A stretch of DNA of 56,507 nucleotides, taken from positions 1 through 56,507 of the forward strand of contig JACQUA010000375.1 of assembly GCA_016210565.1 (NCBI GenBank), written 5' to 3'. This stretch comes from Chloroflexota bacterium. GTDB lineage: Bacteria; Chloroflexota; Dehalococcoidia; JACQUA01. Under the pieces are notes generated by a model, which made no database searches, had not been told where the DNA came from, and worked only from the letters and a program-made list of their open reading frames with translations. Shown in pieces: positions 1-7,900 of the stretch (positions within the stretch are counted from its first letter, which is position 1; each line of letters starts with the position of its first letter). Made by a program: the position numbers and the translations under genes.

Positions 1-2312
1 GGGGTGGAGGGGCCGGCTGCTGGTGGGGGGCCGGGGGCGGGGGTCTCTTCCTGCTGCAGGAGGTCGATCAGCCGGGCGGCCCGGGGATAGCCGATCTGTA
101 GCTTGCGCTGCAGGAACGAGGCGGAAACATTCTTGTGCTTTTCCTTGAGGGCCCGGGCCTCATCGAGAAGGGGGTCTTCGGGGGGAGCGCCCTTGATCTG
201 GGGGCCGCCGGGCTGCTGGGGCGCCAGGTCTTCCACTTTCAGTGACGGGACGCCTTTCTTGGGCTGGTTGTTCCAGAAGCCGACCACCCGCTCGATCTCG
301 CCGTCGGAGACATAGCAGCCCTGGAGCCGCTTGGGCTTGGCGGCGTCCGTGGGCAGGTACAGCATGTCGCCCCTCCCCAGGAGCTTTTCCGCGCCTACCC
401 CGTCGAGTATCGTGCGGGAGTCCACCTGGGAGGTGACGGCGAAGCTGATGCGGGTGGGGAAGTTGGCCTTGATCAGGCCGGTGATGACGTCCACCGAAGG
501 TCGCTGGGTGGCCACCACCAGGTGGATGCCGGTGGCGCGGGCGAGCTGGGCCAGGCGGCAGATGATGCGTTCCACTTCATCATAGGCGGTCATCATCAAA
601 TCGGCCAGTTCGTCTATAACCAGGATGAGGTAAGGCATGGCCGTTTCCGGAGGCCGGTTCTTGTTGTAGGCCTCGATGTTGCGGGCCCCGGCCGCAGCCA
701 TTCTGGTGTAGCGGTTGTCCATCTCCTTGTTCATCCAGCGCAGGGCCTCCACCGCCCGTTCGTTGTCCACGATGACCGGCGTCACCAGGTGGGGGACATT
801 GTTGAAAGAGACCAGTTCGACGCGCTTGGGATCGATCATCATGAAGCGAACGTCGTCAGGGGTGTTCTGGATGAGGAGGCAAGTGATGATGGTGTTCAGG
901 CAGACGGTCTTACCGCTGCCGGTAGCGCCGGCGATGAGAAGATGCGGCATCCTGGCCAGGTCCGCCACCACCGCCTCGCCCCCCGCTCCCTTTCCCAGCG
1001 CCAGGGCCAGCTTGGACTTGCCTTTGAGCTTCTGGAAAGCAGGGCTTTCGATCACCCCCCGCAGGGAGACCAGTCCCATGGTGGCGTTCGGCACTTCGAT
1101 GCCGATCATGGACTTGCCCGGGACGGGGGACTCGATCCGGATGCTGGAGGCGGCCAGGGCCAGGGACAGGTCGTTGGCCAGGGCGTTGATCCTTTCCACC
1201 TTGACCCGGGTCTTCGAGACCTCTTCCTGCCGTATCTTGACGTTGCCGTCGGCGTCTTTCTCTCTTATCTCGCGGAATTTTCGGTCCCATCCCGGCTCGA
1301 CGCCGAACTGGGTCACTGTTGGTCCGGCGTTGATCTGCACCACCTTCCCTTCGACGCCGTAGCTCGCCAGGGCCTCCTCGATGAGCTTGGACCGCTTTTC
1401 AGTGTCCATGGGCCGCAACTCCACCTCGGCGGCTTTGTCCAGCACGTCGATGGGGGGAAGCAGCCAGCCGGTGGGTGAGATGACCGGCGCGGACTGGGCG
1501 AACTTCTTGCCGAACTCCACGGCTTGTTGCCGCAGTTGCTTGAACTGGTCCGGAGCGGCGGCTACTTTCTGTTTGGCCGCTGGCTCTTTCTCCTCGCCCG
1601 GCCTAGCCGCAGGCGCCTCCGGCGGGGCCGCCGGCGGGACAGTTGCGGCACGCCCCGGCTCCCGGGCGGTGGCTTCTTCCGGAAGGGCTGCAGGCTGCCT
1701 CTGGAGGCGCGTCGCTGCCAGCGCGACGAGGCCGGAGAGCCCGCGCAGGCCGAGAGCGAACAGATAGGCGAAGCCCTTTACCGCGGCGAAGGCGACCGCT
1801 ACCGTGGCTGTCATGAAAGGGCGCGTGGCCACCAGGAAGGTACCCATCAGGGTCAGGGCCACCACCGGCAGGACTCCGCCGGCGGAAGGGGGCCCTCCTA
1901 TTATGATCTTCCCGACTTCCCCGCCCAGGGAAGCCGTTCGCAGCACGCCTTCGCCCGCAAAGAAGGCCAGCACGCCGAAAGCGGCCAGAGCGTAGGCGAT
2001 GCACCCCAGCCAGATGTTCCAATACCGGGCGAGCAGCCGGTATTTCTTCTCCGCGACAACCCAGATCAAGGCCAGTATCGCCATCCCCACCATCACCACT
2101 CCCAGCCCGAAAAAGGTGAGAATGCCCCTCCACAGCTCGAGGCCCAGGCGCATCAAAGGTTGGGCAAAGATGACTGCCGCTGCGATTGCCGCGACCACCA
2201 GGAGAAACTCCCAGAAAAGGGGCTCCAGGAGCAGGTTACGGCCTGACTTCTTGCCTGCCCTGGGTTCCGGTCTTGCCTTGCTGCTAATGGAACACCACCG
2301 AAGCAAAATCAA
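1..2312 (-). CDS. ftsK: DNA translocase FtsK/SpoIIIE, 3' end outside window
   Basis: ATP-driven DNA pump that clears chromosome ends through the division septum. The frame is open from about 2312 to the window edge (about 770 codons). In order it shows about four hydrophobic segments (residues 20-160), a Pro/Ala-rich linker (190-250), the motor domain with Walker A GATGSGKT (about residue 460) and Walker B LILVIDELADLM (about 559), then HLVVATQRPSVD. The gamma winged helix follows (SFLQRKLQIGYPRAARLID, about 730-748). The protein ends, still open, in a Pro-rich tail that does not look like the usual short GxVxP ending. The start is uncertain: the first codons after the in-frame stop are TTG (2312, 2306) with no Shine-Dalgarno, and an ATG at 2153 would delete the first membrane segment. 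Family assignment is secure; start and C-terminus are not. Confidence 0.93.
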   Translation of the reverse strand, partial: MILLRWCSISSKARPEPRAGKKSGRNLLLEPLFWEFLLVVAAIAAAVIFAQPLMRLGLELWRGILTFFGLGVVMVGMAILALIWVVAEKKYRLLARYWNIWLGCIAYALAAFGVLAFFAGEGVLRTASLGGEVGKIIIGGPPSAGGVLPVVALTLMGTFLVATRPFMTATVAVAFAAVKGFAYLFALGLRGLSGLVALAATRLQRQPAALPEEATAREPGRAATVPPAAPPEAPAARPGEEKEPAAKQKVAAAPDQFKQLRQQAVEFGKKFAQSAPVISPTGWLLPPIDVLDKAAEVELRPMDTEKRSKLIEEALASYGVEGKVVQINAGPTVTQFGVEPGWDRKFREIREKDADGNVKIRQEEVSKTRVKVERINALANDLSLALAASSIRIESPVPGKSMIGIEVPNATMGLVSLRGVIESPAFQKLKGKSKLALALGKGAGGEAVVADLARMPHLLIAGATGSGKTVCLNTIITCLLIQNTPDDVRFMMIDPKRVELVSFNNVPHLVTPVIVDNERAVEALRWMNKEMDNRYTRMAAAGARNIEAYNKNRPPETAMPYLILVIDELADLMMTAYDEVERIICRLAQLARATGIHLVVATQRPSVDVITGLIKANFPTRISFAVTSQVDSRTILDGVGAEKLLGRGDMLYLPTDAAKPKRLQGCYVSDGEIERVVGFWNNQPKKGVPSLKVEDLAPQQPGGPQIKGAPPEDPLLDEARALKEKHKNVSASFLQRKLQIGYPRAARLIDLLQQEETPAPGPPPAAGPST

Positions 2313-2474
2313 ACATCAAAAATCAAAATGAAAAAAGCTGTCAGCGAAAAGCAGGCAGCTATCGGCTATCGGCTGTCAGCAAACAGCAATCAGCTATGAG
2401 CGGTCAGTCTCCTGGCTATCAGCTACTGGCTGCCCACTTCTCACTACTCGCTACTTGCTACTTCCTACTTGCTA
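2313..2474. other. Intergenic low-complexity spacer
   Basis: Short, imperfect direct repeats of the kind AGCTATCGGCTATCGGCTGTCAGC, broken up by CTACTTGCTACTTCCTACTTGC. A related run (GAAAGCTGAAAGCTGACTGC) precedes the solute-binding gene at 14941. No gene, terminator or clear promoter seen. Confidence 0.5.
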
Positions 2475-4178
2475 CTATACTTCCACCACCACCGGCAGGA
2501 TCAGCGGTCTCCTCCCTGTTTCCTGGTGGAAGAACTTGCCCAGGGACTCCTTGACCTTGTTGTGGATGAAGCTCACCTCCAGGGGCTTGTTGCCGGTGTG
2601 GTCCAGGGACTTGACCACGACCTGCCGCCCCTTTTCCATCAAAGCCTCGGTCCCCCCGGCCTCGACGAAGCCGCGGGACACGAGGTCCGGTATGCCCACC
2701 ATGCTGCCGTTGGACTTATCGATGGCGATGACAGCCAGGACCATGCCGTCTTTGGCCAGAAGCTGCCTGTCCCGGAGGATGACGCCGCTGACCGCACCCA
2801 CGCTCAGCCCATCCACGTAGACATTCCCGGCATCCACCTTTCCCGCGGACCGGGCCCCGTCGCGGTCGATCTCCAGGATATGGCCGTCTTCGAGGACGAA
2901 GACATTCTCTGCCGGGACCCCAAGCGACCTGGCCAGCGCCCCGTGGAGGCTCAAATGGCGGTATTCGCCGTGGATAGGAACGAAATACTTCGGTTTGACC
3001 AGGCTGATGAGCAGTTTCAGTTCTTCCTGGCTGCCGTGGCCGTGGACGTGCACCTGGGATAGCCGGTCATAGACCACGTTGGCGCCCTGCCGGAAGAGGT
3101 TGTCTATAGTGCGGTTGACCAGGCCCTCGTTGCCGGGGATAGCCGTGGCCGAAATCACCACGGTGTCGCCGGGGACTATCCTGATGTGCCTGTGGTCCAG
3201 GTTGGCGATGCGCACCAGGGCAGAAGTCGGCTCGCCCTGGCTTCCCGTAGTGAGGATGACGACGCCGGACGGCGGCATGGAGTGGACTTCTTCCAGGCGA
3301 CAAAACATGCCTGGCGGCGCTTTCAGGTAGCCCAGGTCCTGGGCCATCCTGGCCGTTTCCTCCATGCTCCTGCCGGCGATGCAGACCCGCCGTCCGTGTT
3401 TCGCCGCTGCGTCTATTACCTGCTGGATGCGCGATATGAGAGAGGCGAAAGTGGTGACGATTACCCGTCCCGGCGCCTCGCCGATGATGCGTTCCAGGGC
3501 TTTGCCGACCACCTGTTCGGAGGGCGTGTAACCGGGGATCTCGACGTAGGTCGAATCGGAGAGCAGAAGGAGCGCCCCTTTTTCGCCCACCAGGGCCAGG
3601 CGTGAAAAATCGCTCACCCTGCCTCCCACCGGCGTGTAGTCCAGCTTGAAATCGCCGCTGTGCACCACGGTGCCCAGGGGAGTATCGATAATGAGGCCGG
3701 CGGAATCAGGGATGCTGTGACAAACGGAAAAGAACTCGATCTTGAATTTCCCGATAGAGAATTTCTCTCCGGGCTGGATGGACTTCTGCCTGGCCCGGTT
3801 CAAGAGCCGGTGTTCCTTCAGCTTGACCGAGATGAAACCCTGGGTGAGGCGGGTGGCATAGATTGGCACTGGCAGCTCGGGGAAGATGTAGGGCAGGGCG
3901 CCGGTGTGGTCTTCGTGGCCGTGGGTGATGATGATGGCCCTGACTCTGTCTTTGTTTTGCTTGAGGTAGGTGATGTTGGGGATGACGAGGTCCACGCCCA
4001 GCATTTCTTCTTCGGGAAACATGAGGCCCGTGTCGATGACAATGATGTCGGAATCGTACTCCAGTGCCATCATGTTCTTACCGATTTCCCCCAGCCCTCC
4101 CAGGGGGATAAGTTTCAGTTTGTCGCCGCCGCCGCCCTTTAGCTTCGATTTGGCCTTTCCCAGTATTTCTCGATACAT
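2475..4178 (-). CDS. rnj: Ribonuclease J (metallo-beta-lactamase / beta-CASP RNase)
   Basis: Endo- and 5'-3' exoribonuclease acting in mRNA turnover and rRNA maturation in the cytoplasm. It is 567 residues, the normal length. The metal-binding motif HGHEDH is at 86-91, after the LGGLGEIGKN and DTGLMFPEE signatures of RNase J. Further ligands lie in HSIPDSAG and HSGDFKLD. The beta-CASP part contains TTGSQGEP and the C-terminal HVHGHGSQEELKLL and VPIHGEYRHL, all typical of RNase J. It begins with ATG at 4178. It lies between ftsK and the uracil-DNA glycosylase gene on the same strand, separated by repeat-filled spacers, so co-transcription is possible but not shown. Assignment is secure. Confidence 0.97.
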   Translation of the reverse strand: MYREILGKAKSKLKGGGGDKLKLIPLGGLGEIGKNMMALEYDSDIIVIDTGLMFPEEEMLGVDLVIPNITYLKQNKDRVRAIIITHGHEDHTGALPYIFPELPVPIYATRLTQGFISVKLKEHRLLNRARQKSIQPGEKFSIGKFKIEFFSVCHSIPDSAGLIIDTPLGTVVHSGDFKLDYTPVGGRVSDFSRLALVGEKGALLLLSDSTYVEIPGYTPSEQVVGKALERIIGEAPGRVIVTTFASLISRIQQVIDAAAKHGRRVCIAGRSMEETARMAQDLGYLKAPPGMFCRLEEVHSMPPSGVVILTTGSQGEPTSALVRIANLDHRHIRIVPGDTVVISATAIPGNEGLVNRTIDNLFRQGANVVYDRLSQVHVHGHGSQEELKLLISLVKPKYFVPIHGEYRHLSLHGALARSLGVPAENVFVLEDGHILEIDRDGARSAGKVDAGNVYVDGLSVGAVSGVILRDRQLLAKDGMVLAVIAIDKSNGSMVGIPDLVSRGFVEAGGTEALMEKGRQVVVKSLDHTGNKPLEVSFIHNKVKESLGKFFHQETGRRPLILPVVVEV

Positions 4179-4250
4179 AGTTCAGCAATCTCTAATAACG
4201 AAATTCGAATGACGAGTCAATGGCGAATGACGAAGTCCGAATGATGTTCC

Positions 4251-4356
4251 GTCATTGCGAGTCCCGGTTTCGTCGGGACGAAGCAATCTCCCGGATGGCT
4301 CGACCGGCTGTGGGATTGCTTCGTCGCCCGGACACGTCGGGGCTCCTCGCAATGAC
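4251..4356. repeat. Dispersed palindromic repeat, family R2 (copy 1)
   Basis: Bounded by GTCATTGCGAG and its complement CTCGCAATGAC, with an inner inverted pair GACGAAGCAATC / GATTGCTTCGTC. A related copy is at 48690-48823. Each half holds smaller palindromes such as CCCGGTTTCGTCGGGA. It lies between RNase J and the UDG gene. Confidence 0.75.
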
Positions 4357-4391
4357 GGTCGGCATGCCGGCTTGAACATTCGGGTTTTGAA

Positions 4392-4583
4392 CATTGCTGC
4401 GAAAATGTCACCCCGAGCCGGAGTCCTGAGCGAAGCGAAGGGGCAGGCGAAGGGTCTTTCGTCTCGCATCCCACCCCAAAGGATTCTTCGACTACGCTCG
4501 CTGCGCTCGCTTCGCTCAGAATGACAGGTGACTCAGGCATTTTCATCGTTCATGGCGCTTGGCCAAGCATGGGTGATTGATTC
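4392..4583 (-). repeat. Dispersed modular repeat, family R1 (copy A)
   Basis: About 190 bp. Read on the minus strand it runs: AATCAATCACCCATGC, an end hairpin, a GATGAAAAT box, TGTCATTCTGAGCGAAGCG, a GTCGAAGAATC box, AAGACCCTTCGCC, and GGGGTGACATTTTCGCAGCA at the end. The same layout recurs at 14017, 24659, 27397, 30252, 42329 and 51150. Short runs of GACGAATGACGAA (another simple repeat) flank it on both sides. Confidence 0.85.
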
Positions 4584-4612
4584 GTCATTCGGATTTCGTC
4601 ATTCGTCATTTT

Positions 4613-5209
4613 CTAAAACAGGTTTAGCTGTTTTATCTCGGGTTTCTTCTCCTCGCCGCCGCTGAGTTGGGCCAGAATCTGGGGCAACTTCAGGATATCG
4701 GCGTCGATAGTCTTGCGAAGGCTCTGCTGGTGGAGAGCGGCGGCGGGATGATACAGGGCGAAGTAGACGACGCCGTTTCCCTTCTTCGAAGTGCCGTGGA
4801 CCTTGGAGATGGTCTCCCCGGGGAAGAACCGGGCCAGGGAATGCCTGCCCAGGGTGACGATGACCTTGGGCCGGATGGTTAACAACTGCTGGTCGAGATA
4901 TTTGCGGCAGGCCTGGATTTCGCCGGGGAGGGGGTCCCGGTTGCCCGGAGGACGGCACTTGACCATATTGGTGATAAAGACGTTGCCGCGCTTGAGATTG
5001 ATTGATTTCAGTAGTTCATCGAGATACTGGCCGGCGGGTCCGACGAACGGCCGGCCCTGCTGGTCTTCGTGCCAGCCGGGGGCCTCACCGACAAACATGA
5101 TCTCAGTGTTATCAGGACCTTCGCCGGGGACGGCGTTAGTCCGGGATTGAGACAGAGCGCAATCCGGACAGGTCAGGATGCGCTTGTGCAATTCCGTCAA
5201 GTTTGACAC
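4613..5209 (-). CDS. Uracil-DNA glycosylase, family 4 (Fe-S type)
   Basis: Removes uracil from DNA as the first step of base excision repair. It is 198 residues, normal for family 4. The 4Fe-4S ligands are Cys14 and Cys17 (CPDC), Cys85 (MVKCRPPGNRDP) and Cys101. Active-site motif GEAPG is at 41-45 and the second motif HPAAAL at 154-159. The start is GTG at 5209, chosen because GGAGG lies 7 bases upstream. The protein ends in a short tail KQLNLF, which resembles a clamp-binding (PIP-like) peptide (QLNLF); this is suggestive only. Assignment is secure. Confidence 0.95.
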   Translation of the reverse strand: MSNLTELHKRILTCPDCALSQSRTNAVPGEGPDNTEIMFVGEAPGWHEDQQGRPFVGPAGQYLDELLKSINLKRGNVFITNMVKCRPPGNRDPLPGEIQACRKYLDQQLLTIRPKVIVTLGRHSLARFFPGETISKVHGTSKKGNGVVYFALYHPAAALHQQSLRKTIDADILKLPQILAQLSGGEEKKPEIKQLNLF

Positions 5210-5258
5210 TTACGCCCTCCGGAAGAACGGAAAATGGAAAAGGGCCATGTTGACTGCG

Positions 5259-5267
5259 ATGATAGCA
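5259..5267 (-). promoter_or_regulatory. Extended -10 promoter for the uracil-DNA glycosylase gene
   Basis: On the minus strand TGC-TATCAT, an extended -10 element, lies about 50 bases upstream of the GTG start at 5209. No convincing -35 box was seen. The same TGC-extended form recurs upstream of other genes here (6507, 8744, 17662, 46906, 54470, 56359). Confidence 0.5.
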
Positions 5268-5345
5268 CAGGGGTAGCGGGCAGTCAATGCGAGTTCGTTG
5301 GGTTCTTTGAGTTCTTTGAGTTATTGAGTTCCCCACCCCTCCGGG

Positions 5346-5429
5346 CTGCTTGACTGCTCAGACTGCTTGACTGCTTGACTGCTCAGACTGCTTGACTGCT
5401 CAGACTGCTTGACTGCTTGACTGCTCAGA
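5346..5429. repeat. Tandem repeat, 42 bp x 2, built from 8- and 9-bp units
   Basis: Units A (CTGCTTGA) and B (CTGCTCAGA) follow in the order ABAAB-ABAAB, so a 42-bp block is present twice. The last B unit contains the stop codon of the TSUP permease gene (5425-5427). Slippage expansion from the gene's 3' end is the simplest origin. Confidence 0.9.
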
Positions 5430-6240
5430 CTGTCATTATCAGGCGCAGCCCCACCAGCAGCAGCGCCGCGGCCAGGAGCCGCACAATGGCTGCGCCTCCT
5501 AACCTGGTGGAGAGCCTGGCCCCCAGTTGGGCGCCGGCCGTAACGCCGGCCCCCAGGACGATGACCCGCGTCCAGGCGCCAACCAGGCTGCCGGCGAGCA
5601 GATGGGTGACGCCGCCGGAAAACGTGGTTATGACCAGGATGAACTGGGACGTGGCGGTAGCGACATGGGCAGGGAAACCGAGGACGTTGACCATGGCCGG
5701 CACGTGGATGATGCCCCCGCCGATACCCAGCAAACCGGCGATAAGACCCACCCCGAAGCTGATGGCGATGCCAAGGCCCAGGTTGAAGGAGAACTGGTAG
5801 TTGGCGCCGTCACGGTCGATGATCAAACGGGAAGCGGCCTTGCTGCTTTTCAAAGATATCTTCAGCCTGGCCGTCGGCCGGAGGAAGATGTAGACGGACA
5901 GCGCGGTGAGAAGCACGCCGAAGATGACCTGGTAGGCGGTGCGGCTGATGTAGAACGTTGCCAGCACGCCCAGGATGGCGCCCGGGACGGTCGCCAGGGA
6001 GAAAACAATGCCGGTCCGGAAATCAATCCGCTTCATGCGGTTGTAGGCCAAAGTGCCGGACAGCGCGTTGAGGAAGACCACGGCCAGGGAAATGGCGGTG
6101 ACTGTTCGCGGGGCCTCCCCCGGGTAAAGATAGAGCAACAGGGGGATCAGCACCACGCCGCCGCCGATGCCTATGAGGGTGCCGTAGGCGCCGATGCCTA
6201 CCCCGCCGAGACCCAGGAGCAGAGCGGTGGACCAGTCCAT
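5425..6240 (-). CDS. TSUP/TauE-SafE family membrane permease
   Basis: Predicted transporter of small sulfur- or carbon-containing anions (the family includes sulfite and sulfoacetate exporters). The substrate cannot be told from sequence. It is 271 residues with about eight membrane segments. The internal duplication typical of the family is visible: GTLIGIGGGVVLIPLLL near residue 25 and GLLGIGGGIIHVPAMV near 170, each a GIGGG motif in a membrane hairpin. A long basic cytoplasmic loop (about 120-150) joins the halves. ATG start at 6240 has no strong ribosome-binding site. The gene's stop codon lies within a tandem repeat. Family assignment is good. Confidence 0.9.
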   Translation of the reverse strand: MDWSTALLLGLGGVGIGAYGTLIGIGGGVVLIPLLLYLYPGEAPRTVTAISLAVVFLNALSGTLAYNRMKRIDFRTGIVFSLATVPGAILGVLATFYISRTAYQVIFGVLLTALSVYIFLRPTARLKISLKSSKAASRLIIDRDGANYQFSFNLGLGIAISFGVGLIAGLLGIGGGIIHVPAMVNVLGFPAHVATATSQFILVITTFSGGVTHLLAGSLVGAWTRVIVLGAGVTAGAQLGARLSTRLGGAAIVRLLAAALLLVGLRLIMTV

Positions 6241-6262
6241 ATTGTTCGAAGGCGGCGAGGTG

Positions 6263-6360
6263 TTCTCCCCCTTTGAAAAAGGGCCAGGGTTTTCTCCCTC
6301 TTTGAAAGAAGGGACGGATTTTTCTCCCCCTTTGAAAAAGGGGGATTAAGGGGGATTTCT
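6263..6360. repeat. Three copies of CCCTTTGAAAAAGGG-type palindrome
   Basis: TCTCCC-CCTTTGAAAAAGGG occurs three times in about 100 bp (near 6264, 6295 and 6327), the last extending to GGGGGATTAAGGGGGATTT. Each copy can fold into a short hairpin. It sits upstream of the TSUP gene, on the 5' side of the permease transcript. Confidence 0.75.
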
Positions 6361-6416
6361 TCACTCCTGTCAGAAGTGCGAACCGATGAATACTACCACA
6401 AAACCCGTAGCTTTGC

Positions 6417-6422
6417 TATAAT
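6417..6422 (+). promoter_or_regulatory. -10 box of the decayed tRNA copy
   Basis: TTTGC-TATAAT, 10 bases before the truncated tRNA copy at 6432. The intact tRNA gene 90 bp downstream has the matching element (TGC-TATAAT), so the promoter was duplicated along with the gene. Confidence 0.5.
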
Positions 6423-6431
6423 AAATGCCGT

Positions 6432-6500
6432 GGGGATATAGCTCAACTGGGAGAGCGTCCCGATAGCATCGGGAAGGTCGGGGGTTCGAGCCCACAGGGA
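6432..6500 (+). pseudogene. Decayed tRNA-Ala copy
   Basis: The first about 58 bases match the intact tRNA-Ala at 6522 through the acceptor 5' strand and D arm, then carry a different anticodon arm (TCCCG ATAGCAT CGGGA, loop reading AGC). The T stem GGGGG is followed by CCACA instead of CCCCC, and the acceptor 3' strand is GGGATTC, which cannot pair with GGGGATA. It therefore cannot fold as a tRNA. The unit is offset 90 bp from the intact gene. Confidence 0.75.
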
Positions 6501-6506
6501 TTCTGC

Positions 6507-6512
6507 TATAAT
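6507..6512 (+). promoter_or_regulatory. -10 box of tRNA-Ala(CGC)
   Basis: CTGC-TATAAT ends 9 bases before the tRNA. It is a TGC-extended -10; no clear -35 is visible upstream, which falls within the decayed tRNA copy. Confidence 0.6.
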
Positions 6513-6521
6513 CTGAGTCGT

Positions 6522-6597
6522 GGGGATATAGCTCAACTGGGAGAGCGCAGCGTTCGCATCGCTGAGGTCGGGGGTTCGAGTCCCCCTATCTCCACCA
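6522..6597 (+). tRNA. tRNA-Ala(CGC)
   Basis: 76 bases including an encoded CCA. Acceptor GGGGATA pairs with TATCTCC (one G-T). D arm is TAGCTCAACTGGGAGAGC. The anticodon stem CAGCG/CGCTG encloses TTCGCAT, giving anticodon CGC. T arm is GGGGG-TTCGAGT-CCCCC. A GIY-YIG nuclease remnant starts 11 bases downstream. Confidence 0.93.
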
Positions 6598-6608
6598 ATC
6601 TTGTCCGA

Positions 6609-6856
6609 ATGTCCTTCAGGTACGTTTTGCAGAGTGAACCGACCGGCCGGTATTGCATCGGGTCAACAGATGATGCTGCTGCCAGGTTAGCCGAGCATAA
6701 CGCCGGGCAGTCCCCGTCTACCAAGGGCTACCGTCCGTGGAAGCTAGTGTACGCGGAATGCTACAGTACCCTCAGTGAAGCACGGCAAAGGGGGTGCAGA
6801 TCAAGGGGTGGAAGAACCGCGGCTATATGGTGAAGGCCCTGGGCCTGACTGCCTGA
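6609..6856 (+). pseudogene. Frameshifted GIY-YIG nuclease-like gene
   Basis: The first about 58 codons resemble small GIY-YIG (UvrC-like) proteins: YVLQSEPTGRYCIGST, then the LAEHN and PWKLVYAE blocks and TLSEAR. After EARQR the frame is lost and reads RGCRSRGG to a stop. A shift of one base restores the expected end, QIKGWKNRGYMVKALGL, stopping at 6854-6856. So the protein is probably broken by one indel. The YIG motif reads CIG (Tyr to Cys), a further sign of decay. It begins 11 bases after the tRNA-Ala gene and its stop codon abuts a tRNA-like scrap. A sequencing error cannot be excluded. Confidence 0.7.
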
Positions 6857-6888
6857 ACTGGGAGAGCGTCCCGATGGCATCGGGAAGG
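6856..6888 (+). repeat. tRNA-like remnant (D arm to anticodon arm)
   Basis: 33 bases, AACTGGGAGAGCG then TCCCGATGGCATCGGGAAGG, differing at one base from the same part of the decayed tRNA copy at 6432. The anticodon position reads GGC. The T arm is missing. It directly overlaps the stop of the GIY-YIG remnant. Confidence 0.7.
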
Positions 6889-7060
6889 GCAGGGGCCTGA
6901 ATATCGTTCCAGGTCAGCTTTTGAAAAATATCATCTTTTGATTGATTGATGTTGGTTCTATCCCGGGCCTGCCACTTCATGTATATCTAATAATCTCATA
7001 TTATGCATGGGCTATTTGGCGGCTTCACTTTTCCCCGCCCCGCAAGGCTAAAGCCATGGG

Positions 7061-7900
7061 CTACGCCCCGCCCGGCGGCATGCATAATCCGGGATAATCC
7101 AGGTACGGAGCTACGTGTTTATCCAGCAGGTCTGTGAGTTCGTTTATCACCACATCGAAAGCTGGAAGGGCATGGATTTGTTGACCAAGGTCACTCGCCC
7201 AATACCGTTTCAGTGTATAGGTGTCTTTGGGAATAAAGTCACGAAGACTTGTGAAAGTGAGCTTCTTGTGCACCAGCTTTTTGACCAACACCTCCCCTAG
7301 TAGCTTCGGGTCCAGGTCAGCAAATTTCTCCCTGAGAAGCCTCCACACGTCATAATAGTCCCGGGACTTCCCGCGTTGGAGGAGACTTCTCATTTTCTCG
7401 GCAAGAAGCTCTTCAAGAGGATATGCCAGCACTTTTTCCCCTCCGGGGGAGAAAGGCTCAGTCAGAATCCTCCTTTGTTCAGGCTCAAGGCATACTGGCT
7501 CATCAAAACTTAAGTCCATAAAGATCATACCGGGATAAGCTAACGGACCGATGAACTGGGTCCTGACACGGGTGTAGCCGTCCGGCTTATGCAGCATTTT
7601 CGTGGTTAGCCTTACCTGCGATGCTTGCTCTACCTGCAAATACCACTTATCCAGCCCCTTCCGCAATTCATCCTCTTTCATATCGCGCTTTGAGCTAAAA
7701 TCCAGGTCTTCAGAATAGCGCCAGTCAGCGAAATAGGCCTTGCGCAATGCGGTACCGCCTTTGAATACCAGCAGTTCGTTAAGTGAGGGTACCTTGGAAA
7801 GTGCTCTAAGCGCCTCGGTAATGACGTAATCTTTTTCTAAAATGCCGAGGGCTATCTCTTGACGGCTGGCCAATCTCTGAAGTTCAGGCCTGGATATCAT
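7061..7900 (-). CDS. AbiEii-type nucleotidyltransferase toxin
   Basis: Predicted toxin of a type IV-like AbiE toxin-antitoxin / phage-abortive system. AbiEii proteins are nucleotidyltransferases that modify host RNA. It is 279 residues. The nucleotidyltransferase core is visible: FKGGTALRKAYF at 46-57 (the GG-S/T motif) followed by RYSEDLDF at 61-68 with the metal-binding D65 and D67. A second conserved block, EELLAEKMRSLLQR..DYYDVWRL, matches the family. The ATG at 7900 was chosen because it forms an ATGA overlap with the upstream antitoxin stop; a GTG five codons earlier is also open. Translation is probably coupled to the antitoxin. Lower GC than neighbours suggests transfer. Confidence 0.88.
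   Translation of the reverse strand: MISRPELQRLASRQEIALGILEKDYVITEALRALSKVPSLNELLVFKGGTALRKAYFADWRYSEDLDFSSKRDMKEDELRKGLDKWYLQVEQASQVRLTTKMLHKPDGYTRVRTQFIGPLAYPGMIFMDLSFDEPVCLEPEQRRILTEPFSPGGEKVLAYPLEELLAEKMRSLLQRGKSRDYYDVWRLLREKFADLDPKLLGEVLVKKLVHKKLTFTSLRDFIPKDTYTLKRYWASDLGQQIHALPAFDVVINELTDLLDKHVAPYLDYPGLCMPPGGA

Noticed and set aside
522..1478. Long plus-strand frame opposite FtsK
   Set aside because: It is the antisense shadow of the FtsK motor domain; composition follows the opposite strand and no family motif is seen.
5346..5429. Possible CRISPR array
   Set aside because: Units are 8-9 bp with no unique spacers; it is a simple tandem repeat.
6432..6500. A second functional tRNA-Ala
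   Set aside because: T stem and acceptor 3' strand do not pair with their partners, so it cannot fold as a tRNA.
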